A DNA stretch of 34,809 nucleotides from MGBC114844 sp910585855 (lineage in GTDB: Bacteria; Bacillota; Clostridia; Lachnospirales; Lachnospiraceae), in NCBI GenBank assembly GCA_965646165.1, contig CBFFYP010000052.1, positions 1 to 34,809 of the forward strand, given 5' to 3'. Under the pieces are notes generated by a model. It worked only from the letters and a program-made list of their open reading frames with translations. It had not been told where the DNA came from and searched no databases. Of this stretch, positions 15,313 to 21,924 are shown in pieces. Position numbers and translations under genes: made by a program. Positions within the stretch are counted from its first letter, which is position 1; each line of letters begins with the position of its first letter.

Positions 15313-15673
15313 TTCTTTTTTTATTTTTCCCGGAATCAAGAAACAGCCAGATGCGAACCCTTCAGGCAGACTGCAGTGACTTTGGAAAAAAGTTAGAAGT
15401 TCTTGACTTCTGCCAGAAAACCTAAGATTTTTTGCATATCCTGCTTCCATGCAGGGTATGCAAAAAAAGGGGCGTGTTTAGCCCGTATGAAAGAGAAGGA
15501 TACATTTTATGGCTGGTAAAGTCTTTCATATATTAGTAACTTTTAGGCTGCGATAAGGGCGAATTGCGCCCCGGTCTGTCCGGTTGGATGTACTAGGATG
15601 CAGAAGTCTTAGAACTTCTTACTTTTTGGAAACCGGAACAGCAGGATGCCTGAAGGGTTCGCATCTGGCGTCC
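15313..15673 (+). repeat. Family 1 hairpin element, copy E (complete)
   Basis: Complete element facing copy D. Terminal arms GCCAGATGCGAACCCTTCAG..GCA (15346-15368) and their exact complement (15647-15669) form a perfect 23-bp stem whose inner half differs from that of D. Outer end TCAAGAAACAG, apical hairpin CATATCCTGC/GCAGGGTATG, core GGGGCGTGTTTAGCCC...GGGCGAATTGCGCCCC, and final GTCC at 15670-15673 are all present. Confidence 0.92.
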
Positions 15674-15753
15674 TCCTTGGAAAAAAAGCAAACTCAGAAT
15701 AACCCTTCCTTTCAAGTTCAACCTCTCCTAATTTCAATGTCCCCCTCCACATC

Positions 15754-15788
15754 AAAAAAATAGCCACACCTTAAAGGTATGACTATTT
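15754..15788 (-). terminator. Rho-independent terminator of the decarboxylase operon
   Basis: Minus-strand stem AAATAGTCATACC / GGTGTGGCTATTT (15776-15788 and 15758-15770, with two G-U pairs) followed by seven T, ten bases after the oadA stop codon. Confidence 0.88.
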
Positions 15789-15797
15789 TTATCTTAT

Positions 15798-17231
15798 TTA
15801 AACAGGATATGCCTTGTTTACCGTATCTGCTAAAGTAGGATCAACCTTGCTCTGCTGAGCTGCCCGATATTTAAAGAACTCTGTAGCTACCTGCGGGAAC
15901 AGCGCATAGGAAAGTACATCTTCATCCTGCTGTATCCACTCCGCACATTCCTTACGGAATTTCTCAAGCTCTGGTTCGATCAGATCAGCCGGGCGACAAG
16001 TAATCGGTTTGGTATCTCCAATCGCTTTTTTCTGTACTTCCGGGTTAAACGGTTTTACTGTTTCTCCAAATTCTCCGGCAAGTACTTTTTTCGATTCCTT
16101 TGTTACCATCTTATATCGTTCACCCTGCAGTACATTTAATACTGCCTGTGTACCAACAATCTGAGAAGAAGGTGTTACAAGAGGTGGTTCTCCAAAATCT
16201 TTTCGTACACGAGGAATCTCCTCCAATACCTGATAGTATTTGTCTTCCTGTTTTGCTTCTTTTAACTGAGAAACCAGATTTGACAACATACCACCCGGAA
16301 CCTGATATAGTAAAGTTTTGATATTTACACCCATTACTTTTGGATTTAAAAGTCCGCTCTTTAAAGCTTCTTCCTGCATTGGCCGGAAGTAATCTGCAAT
16401 TTCAGCCAGCAGATTCTGATCTAATCCTGTATCATAAGGAGAGCCTTTAAATGTTTCTACCATTACTTCTGTAGCCGGTTGAGAAGTTCCCATTGAGAAT
16501 GGGGACATTGCAGTATCAATAATATCTGCTCCTGCTTCCACTGCCTTTAAATACGTCATGGAAGCCACACCAGAAGTATAGTGTGTATGCATCTGAATCG
16601 GAAGTTTTGTTCCTGCTTTTAGTGCTTCTACCAATTCAGTAGCCTGATAAGGAACTAAAAGACCTGCCATATCCTTAATACAGATAGAATCTGCACCCAT
16701 ATCCTCAATTCTTTTTGCAGTGTCTTTCCAATAATCCAATGTATAAGCTTCTCCTAATGTATAGGAAAGTGCAACCTGAACTTCCTTTTGTCCGTTTGGA
16801 TACTTTTTCTTTTCCCGATTTGAAGCCGATACTGCTGTTTTTAAGTTTCGAAGATCATTAAAACAGTCAAAAATACGAATAATATCAATTCCATTATACA
16901 TGGATTTTTCTACAAAATACTCTACTACATCATCTGCATAATGATTATATCCTAAAATATTCTGTCCACGAAACAGCATCTGCAGTTTTGTGTTTTTAAA
17001 TCCTGCTCTTAATTTACGCAGTCTTTCCCAAGGATCTTCTTTTAAGAAACGAAGGGAAGCGTCAAATGTAGCACCACCCCAACATTCTACGGAGTGATAA
17101 CCAACCTTATCCATTTTGTCAATAATCGGCAGCATCTGCTCTGTTGTCATTCTGGTTGCAATCAAAGACTGATGTGCATCACGCAAAACGGTTTCTGTAA
17201 TTTTTACCGGTTTTTTTACCTGTCCAGCCAT
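15798..17231 (-). CDS. oadA: Oxaloacetate decarboxylase / 5S-type carboxyltransferase subunit alpha
   Basis: Carboxyltransferase that moves CO2 from oxaloacetate to biotin, leaving pyruvate; related to the pyruvate carboxylase B subunit and the 5S subunit of transcarboxylase. The product is 477 aa. It has the HMGL-like TIM barrel with TETVLRDAHQSLIATRM at the N terminus, the CWGGATFDASLRFL block, and the metal site MHTHYTSG. The PYC_OADA conserved region follows to about 430. It lacks the C-terminal biotin domain found in many OadA proteins; the separate carrier at 18505-18876 supplies it. The ATG at 17231 is preferred because GGAGG lies five bases ahead; an ATG four codons upstream overlaps that site. 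It is the last gene of a five-gene operon and ends at a strong terminator. Confidence 0.92.
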   Translation of the reverse strand: MAGQVKKPVKITETVLRDAHQSLIATRMTTEQMLPIIDKMDKVGYHSVECWGGATFDASLRFLKEDPWERLRKLRAGFKNTKLQMLFRGQNILGYNHYADDVVEYFVEKSMYNGIDIIRIFDCFNDLRNLKTAVSASNREKKKYPNGQKEVQVALSYTLGEAYTLDYWKDTAKRIEDMGADSICIKDMAGLLVPYQATELVEALKAGTKLPIQMHTHYTSGVASMTYLKAVEAGADIIDTAMSPFSMGTSQPATEVMVETFKGSPYDTGLDQNLLAEIADYFRPMQEEALKSGLLNPKVMGVNIKTLLYQVPGGMLSNLVSQLKEAKQEDKYYQVLEEIPRVRKDFGEPPLVTPSSQIVGTQAVLNVLQGERYKMVTKESKKVLAGEFGETVKPFNPEVQKKAIGDTKPITCRPADLIEPELEKFRKECAEWIQQDEDVLSYALFPQVATEFFKYRAAQQSKVDPTLADTVNKAYPV

Positions 17232-17298
17232 TTTTTCCTCCATCCTGTCTGTCCACTATTTTTTCAAAAAATTTCATAACAAACCAAAATCTATCCTT

Positions 17299-18459
17299 TT
17301 ATTTTACACCAAACATTGCCATAAACGCTCCGGCTGCTACTGCCGTACCAATTACACCGGCTACATTCGGTCCCATTGCATGCATCAGCAAGAAATTTGT
17401 CGGATCTGCCTGTGCACCGACTTTCTGTGATACACGTGCTGCCATAGGCACAGCAGATACTCCGGCAGAACCAATTAACGGATTGGTCTTTCCACCGTCT
17501 AATTTACACATCAGCTTTCCAAATAAAACTCCGGCTGCTGTACCAACTGCAAACGCAACCAAACCTAAAACTACAATCTTTAATGTGGTTACTTTTAAAA
17601 ATGCTTCTGCACTGGTGGTTGCACCTACGGAAGTACCAAGGATAATAACGACAATATACATTAATGCATTGGATGCTGTTTCCGTCAACTGTTTTACAAC
17701 ACCAGATTCCCGGAAGAGATTACCAAGCATCAACATTCCTACCAATGGAGCTGTAGAAGGAAGAATCAATACTACTACAATAGTAACAATAATCGGGAAC
17801 AAAATCTTTTCCAGCTTTGAAACCGGTCTTAACTGTTCCATTTTAATCTTTCTTTCTTCTTCTGTTGTAAACAGCTTCATAATCGGAGGCTGAATAATTG
17901 GAACTAATGACATATACGAATATGCTGCTACTGCAATCGGACCCATATATTCCGTCTGCTGCAGCTTTCCTGCAAGAAAAATAGAAGTAGGACCGTCTGC
18001 ACCACCGATAATTGAAATGGCAGCGGCTGCCTTATCATTAAATCCAAGAATAATTGCCATTAAATAAGCAGCAAAAATACCAAACTGTGCCGCTGCACCC
18101 AGCAAAAAACTCTTTGGATTTGCAATCAGCGGTCCAAAATCTGTCATTGCACCTACACCCATAAAAATCAGAGATGGAAGGATACTCCACTCATCAAGTA
18201 AATAAAAATAATGTAATAAACCGCCTACGCCATTTTCCGACTCTTCAATTGTCTTCATAATATCCGGGTATAAATTGACAAGCAACATACCAAAAGCAAT
18301 CGGAACCAAAAGAAGCGGTTCATATTCTTTTTTAATTGCCAGATACAGGAAAATGCAAGCAACTACAATCATCAGATAGTTTCCCCAAGTTAAATTAAAG
18401 AACGCTGACTGATGAATGAGGTTTGACATTGTATCTACAATATACTGACCGTAGTTCAT
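17299..18459 (-). CDS. oadB: Na+-translocating decarboxylase subunit beta (OadB type)
   Basis: Multi-spanning membrane subunit that decarboxylates carboxybiotin and uses the energy to export Na+. The product is 386 aa with about ten or more hydrophobic segments. The family signature GGADGPTSIFLAGKL is near residue 145-160, and its Asp is the conserved ion-binding and catalytic residue. The C-terminal segment GVSAVPMAARVSQ...DPTNFLLMHAMGPNVAGVIG is also highly typical. The ATG at 18459 (MNYGQYI) is chosen over a frame 14 codons longer because AAAGGGG sits six bases upstream. It lies 45 bases after the biotin carrier gene and 67 bases before oadA. Homologues serve oxaloacetate, methylmalonyl-CoA, glutaconyl-CoA and malonate decarboxylases, so the name does not define the substrate. 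Confidence 0.93.
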   Translation of the reverse strand: MNYGQYIVDTMSNLIHQSAFFNLTWGNYLMIVVACIFLYLAIKKEYEPLLLVPIAFGMLLVNLYPDIMKTIEESENGVGGLLHYFYLLDEWSILPSLIFMGVGAMTDFGPLIANPKSFLLGAAAQFGIFAAYLMAIILGFNDKAAAAISIIGGADGPTSIFLAGKLQQTEYMGPIAVAAYSYMSLVPIIQPPIMKLFTTEEERKIKMEQLRPVSKLEKILFPIIVTIVVVLILPSTAPLVGMLMLGNLFRESGVVKQLTETASNALMYIVVIILGTSVGATTSAEAFLKVTTLKIVVLGLVAFAVGTAAGVLFGKLMCKLDGGKTNPLIGSAGVSAVPMAARVSQKVGAQADPTNFLLMHAMGPNVAGVIGTAVAAGAFMAMFGVK

Positions 18460-18504
18460 GTTTGTCCCCTTTCTATGTGTATCCTTTTTGTCTGATACCA
18501 CACA

Positions 18505-18876
18505 TTAGTTCATAGTAGCTAATACATCGCCCGCTTCTACCTGTCCGCCAACGGCTACATTGACACCTGCAATCGTTCCATCCTGAGGAGCTACGATTTC
18601 ATTTTCCATCTTCATTGCCTCTAATATCAATACCACTTCACCTTTCTTCACTGCCTGCCCTGCATTTGCTTTTACTGCAAGAATCTTACCCGGCATAGGA
18701 GCCTGAATCTTTACACTGCCTTGTGCCCCTGCAGGAGCGGCTGCCTTTGGTGCTGCTTTTGGAGCAGCCTTCGGTACTGCCTTTGGAGCGGCTGCAGAAG
18801 CTACAGAACCTGCACCACCCTCTTCCACTGTTACATCATATGCTGTTCCGTTTACCGTTATTGTATAATTTTTCAT
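18505..18876 (-). CDS. Biotin carrier protein of the decarboxylase (1.3S / MmdC type)
   Basis: Carries carboxybiotin between the carboxyltransferase and OadB. The product is 123 aa. A short N-terminal MKNYTITVNGTAYDVTVEE segment is followed by a flexible Ala/Pro/Lys-rich linker with PKAA repeats (about 21-52) and a C-terminal biotinyl domain (55-122). The biotin attachment lysine is K89 in EAMKMEN, and the preceding APMPGKI is the canonical hairpin. AGGAGG precedes the start. The repetitive linker lets the domain swing between partners. The operon encodes two carboxyltransferases but only this one carrier, so both probably share it. Confidence 0.94.
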   Translation of the reverse strand: MKNYTITVNGTAYDVTVEEGGAGSVASAAAPKAVPKAAPKAAPKAAAPAGAQGSVKIQAPMPGKILAVKANAGQAVKKGEVVLILEAMKMENEIVAPQDGTIAGVNVAVGGQVEAGDVLATMN

Positions 18877-18901
18877 TGAAAATTTCCTCCTAAATTTTTA
18901 C

Positions 18902-19246
18902 TTATTTCCACGCTGACTTTGCAGCACGTTTAATACTTCTTACTTGGAAACCTTCCGAAGAAGTTCCGGCATAGGCCGCAATCGCCGCAGTAATAACTGC
19001 AACAAGTTCTGTATCATCTACCAATTCTTCCTCTTCTTCTGCCTCCTCAATTACAGGAGCAGGTACAATTGGAGTTGTTTTTATTTCAGCAGTCGGTTTT
19101 TTTGCATCCGCCTGATTGATATATTTAAACAAACTGATAATAAAGGAGATGAAAATCAGAACCAGAAATACCGTTCCCATACCAATCAGTGTATTCATCA
19201 ACGCTTTTCCTGCACTGATTGTACCAGTTGCTACTAACATCATCAT
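18902..19246 (-). CDS. Decarboxylase subunit gamma (OadG/MmdD family)
   Basis: Small membrane anchor that holds the pump complex together, 114 aa. There is one transmembrane helix near the N terminus (about 18-42, GMGTVFLVLIFISFIISLF). A Pro-rich and very acidic linker with EEAEEEEELVDD follows, and then a C-terminal segment ITAAIAAYAGTS...FQVRSIKR typical of the clostridial OadG-like family. An in-frame GTG at 19252 is possible, but the ATG at 19246 has AAGGGG five bases ahead and is preferred. The gene starts 12 bases after the 12S-like gene ends, and 25 bases separate it from the biotin carrier gene. Confidence 0.85.
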   Translation of the reverse strand: MMMLVATGTISAGKALMNTLIGMGTVFLVLIFISFIISLFKYINQADAKKPTAEIKTTPIVPAPVIEEAEEEEELVDDTELVAVITAAIAAYAGTSSEGFQVRSIKRAAKSAWK

Positions 19247-19258
19247 CGTCACCCCTTA

Positions 19259-20716
19259 TTATTTTACACATCCATGCTTTTTCGCTGGACGATCCTCTCT
19301 CTTGGTAAACAACATTTCAAAAGCACCAATTACATACTTTCTGGTATCCTGTGCCTCAATAATATCATCTACATAACCTCTTTTTGCCGCTGCCACTGCA
19401 CTAGACTGAACCGATGCATATTCTACCGCCTTTTCCGATACCAGTGCTCCGACATTCTCTGCTTTTTTCAATTCCTCTGCATACATAATCTTTGCCGCCT
19501 GCGTTGCATCCATCATTCCAATCGAAGCATTTGCCCATGCATATACTACATCCGCTCCAATCGACTTACTGTTCATTGTCAAATAAGCACTGCCATAAGC
19601 TTCCCCTGTTACTACACTTACCTTTGGAACAGTCGCATTTGCAAAAGCATAAGTCAGCTTAGCTGCTGCTCTGGCAATCGTCTTTTCTTCTGCCATCGTA
19701 GCACGATATCCCTTTACCTGTACAAATGTAAGAATTGGAATATCAAATGCATCACAAAACTGAACAAAATCCGCTGCCTTCTCACATCCTGCCGTCGTCA
19801 GCACCGGATCAAATTTCTCTGCTTCCTCTCCGTCCTCGCCATAGAGTACACTGCGGTTTGCCACAACTCCCACAGTAGAACCATTCAAACGAATCAATGC
19901 TGTTACCATTTCTTTGGCATACTGTTTCTTTGTTTCAAATACAAAACTATCATCCGAAAGCATAGACAATACCACAGCCGGATCAGCCGCCGCATTTTCT
20001 AAATCCAAACAGAGCCGATTACAATCATCTGCACATTCACCATAGGACAAATCATCTTCATTATTTGCCGGAAGAATTGTAATTAACTTTCTGATTTCAG
20101 CAAGAATCGAAAGTTCTTCTCCCACTATATCTACCATTCCAGACTGCTCACTGTGGAACTTTGCCGATGCACTGTCTAACTTAGAAACTGAATTTCCATC
20201 AATCGCATTTGGAGAATTTACAAATAACTTTGCATTTTTCTCTTCCATAAAAGTAAAATCCGTCAAAGTCGGAACTATTGCCATTCCACCGCCGCAAGTT
20301 CCAAAAATTGCCGTAATCTGAGGAATCACACCGCTTGCCAAAGTCTGCTGCATATAGACTTCTCCAAATCCGTTTAATGCATCAGTTGCTTCCTGCAGAC
20401 GCAAACCTGCACAGTCAATCAAACCAATAATTGGTGCACCGACTTTCAGAGCCATCTGATAAAGATTCACAATCTTCTTTGCATGCATCTCGCCCATTGA
20501 ACCATTCATCACGGTTGCATCTTGGCTATACACATACACAAGATTGCCTTCAATTACACCATAGCCGGTAATTACGCCGTCTGCAGGAGTTTCTTTCTGC
20601 TGCATATTGAAATCCGTGCTTCTTGCCGTAACATATCCGCCTATTTCAACGAAACTATTATCATCAAGTAATGCTTCAATTCTCTTACTTGCTGATACTT
20701 GTGCTGTACTACTCAT
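19259..20716 (-). CDS. Acyl-CoA carboxyltransferase, 12S/MmdA-like, divergent
   Basis: Crotonase-fold carboxyltransferase of 485 aa, first gene of the decarboxylase operon and related to MmdA, GcdA and the 12S subunit of transcarboxylase. Such enzymes move CO2 between an acyl-CoA and biotin. N-terminal half: GVITGYGVIEGNLVYVYSQD and IFGTCGGGMA (137-146). C-terminal half: FVQVKGYRATMAEEK, ATVPKVSVVTGEAYGSAYL and GADVVYAW. It is clearly divergent: the usual SGGARIQEG oxyanion-hole loop reads CAGLRLQEA (102-110), and the usual PGF and YGGAY motifs read KGY and YGSAY. The acyl-CoA substrate is therefore uncertain, with methylmalonyl-, malonyl- and glutaconyl-CoA as family precedents. GGAGGG precedes the ATG at 20716. 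Confidence 0.82.
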   Translation of the reverse strand: MSSTAQVSASKRIEALLDDNSFVEIGGYVTARSTDFNMQQKETPADGVITGYGVIEGNLVYVYSQDATVMNGSMGEMHAKKIVNLYQMALKVGAPIIGLIDCAGLRLQEATDALNGFGEVYMQQTLASGVIPQITAIFGTCGGGMAIVPTLTDFTFMEEKNAKLFVNSPNAIDGNSVSKLDSASAKFHSEQSGMVDIVGEELSILAEIRKLITILPANNEDDLSYGECADDCNRLCLDLENAAADPAVVLSMLSDDSFVFETKKQYAKEMVTALIRLNGSTVGVVANRSVLYGEDGEEAEKFDPVLTTAGCEKAADFVQFCDAFDIPILTFVQVKGYRATMAEEKTIARAAAKLTYAFANATVPKVSVVTGEAYGSAYLTMNSKSIGADVVYAWANASIGMMDATQAAKIMYAEELKKAENVGALVSEKAVEYASVQSSAVAAAKRGYVDDIIEAQDTRKYVIGAFEMLFTKREDRPAKKHGCVK

Positions 20717-20749
20717 GTTTTCAGCCCTCCATCTTCTTATTGTGACATC

Positions 20750-20778
20750 TATATATCAGAACCTAAAACAGGTTCTAA
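20750..20778 (-). promoter_or_regulatory. Promoter with central palindrome ahead of the decarboxylase operon
   Basis: Minus strand: -35-like TTAGAA (20773-20778), 17-base spacer, -10 TATATA (20750-20755). The spacer carries a perfect inverted repeat AGAACCT-N5-AGGTTCT (20758-20764, 20770-20776), placed where a repressor would block RNA polymerase. The factor is unknown. The -35 box is weak. Confidence 0.45.
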
Positions 20779-20946
20779 TAATCCTAACACATTTTTTAGA
20801 ATAAAAACAAATTTCTACCGATTTTAATTGTATCGCTTCCCACTGAAAATTTCAAGTCATATTTTGTTAAATTACTTATAATGTTCGTTTTCAAATCATT
20901 CATTATACAAAAAACTTCTCTTAATATCAAAATCGGAAGTCTTGAC

Positions 20947-21086
20947 GCCGGAATTGGAAGAGAGGTCTGCTCCGGGCCCGCTCTCGCTTAGCATTTCCTC
21001 GTAGCGGACACTAAGGTGCTAAAATACAGCACCCAAGTGCCGACGGGAAATGATGACCCTGCGCAGACCTCTCTTCCAATTCCGGC
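20947..21086 (+). repeat. Family 2 hairpin element, copy 2c (complete)
   Basis: About 140 bp. Outer arms are a perfect 23-bp inverted repeat, GCCGGAATTGGAAG..GTCTG (20947-20969) and its complement (21064-21086). Further inward the left half (ATTTCCTCGTAGCGGACACTAA) matches imperfectly the complement of the core (AAGTGCCGACGGG...CCCTGC, 21035-21062). The tip is GGTGCT-AAAATAC-AGCACC. The whole forms one long imperfect hairpin. It lies upstream of the decarboxylase promoter. Confidence 0.85.
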
Positions 21087-21168
21087 TGTGCTGTCTTCCC
21101 TATGTACAGTCAACATTTCCATCTGCTCAAACAAAGTGGGACTTCTCACCGCCCGCAGTTTTACATAA

Positions 21169-21339
21169 TGCTATATCTCCTTAATCGGCATACCCGTATC
21201 AAACCATGTAGGCTCACAGATAGCAGCATTTCTGCTTAAATTATATGCCAGTGATACAGTTGTAGAATTAGTTGACAACAGAATCAAAAAAGTTGCCAAA
21301 TTAGAACAGAATGATTTAAAAGGACAGAAATATAAATAG
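21169..21339 (+). pseudogene. Unrecognised gene remnant
   Basis: A 57-codon frame without a start codon, opening after a TAA, contains LIGIPVSNHVGSQIAAFLLK and ends VAKLEQNDLKGQKYK before TAG. Composition and charge look protein-like, but I do not recognise the family. Downstream to 21540, short pieces such as YIKDLKTYQKALVSVGNFDK are interrupted by stops. It probably represents decayed accessory DNA. Confidence 0.3.
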
Positions 21340-21565
21340 GTGATTCGGAATGTTTAGAATAAATATATTAAGGATTTAAAAACCTATCAAAAAGCACTTG
21401 TTTCTGTAGGAAATTTTGACAAGTCCTATGGCTTTATTTGCAGCAAATCTGATCTAGAACATTAGAATCTATTAGAAATATATCATTTATTAAATACAAC
21501 TAAATTTTTGATTTTTGATTTCTATAACGATAATATAAGACAACAAAAAGTCCCGCTGCCGATTA

Positions 21566-21816
21566 ACAGCCAGACGGAGGAAGGTATTTGAAATTGCAGC
21601 GACTTCGTAGAAAAGTTAGAAGGTCTTAGGCTTCTGTTTCAATAGCAGGATTTTTGCACACAACGTGGGCAAAAAAAGGTGCGTGTTTAGCCCGCTAGCG
21701 GGCGAATTGCGCACCGTTCCGTCCGGTTAGATAAACCAAAATACAGAAGCCCTAGACCTTCTTACTTTTCGGAGACCGGAGCAGCAATTTCAAATACCTT
21801 CCTCCGTCTAGCGTCC
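21566..21816 (+). repeat. Family 1 hairpin element, copy F (complete, short, subtype II)
   Basis: 251-bp element. Terminal arms (21569-21597, 21784-21812) are complementary over 29 positions with one mismatch and begin GCCAGACGGAGGAAGG, unlike any other copy. The core stem is GGTGCG (21678-21683) with CGCACC (21710-21715), a double compensatory change from GGGGCG/CGCCCC. The variable middle is reduced to a tight GCCCGCTAGCGGGC hairpin, so this copy shows the minimal core. Confidence 0.92.
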
Positions 21817-21891
21817 GAATCATGACAATATACCTCCCTCAATCTAACGTCCGAATCACAACAATATACCTCTCTCAATCTAACATCCGAT
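21807..21891 (+). repeat. Tandem 36-bp repeats made from the end of copy F
   Basis: The last bases of copy F plus flank (TCTAGCGTCCGAATCATGAC..CTCAA, 21807-21842) are followed by a second 36-bp unit with three changes (21843-21878) and a third, truncated unit (21879-21891), then by another TAACATCCGA. Each unit starts with the element's terminal TCTARCRTCC. Confidence 0.8.
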
Positions 21892-21924
21892 TAACATCCG
21901 AAGCACTACAATCCCTCCCAATAT

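Noticed and set aside
19274..20002. Long (242-codon) plus-strand frame opposite the 12S-like carboxyltransferase
   Set aside because: Composition rich in Cys, Arg, Ile and Ser typical of antisense translation; the minus-strand gene is clearly conserved.
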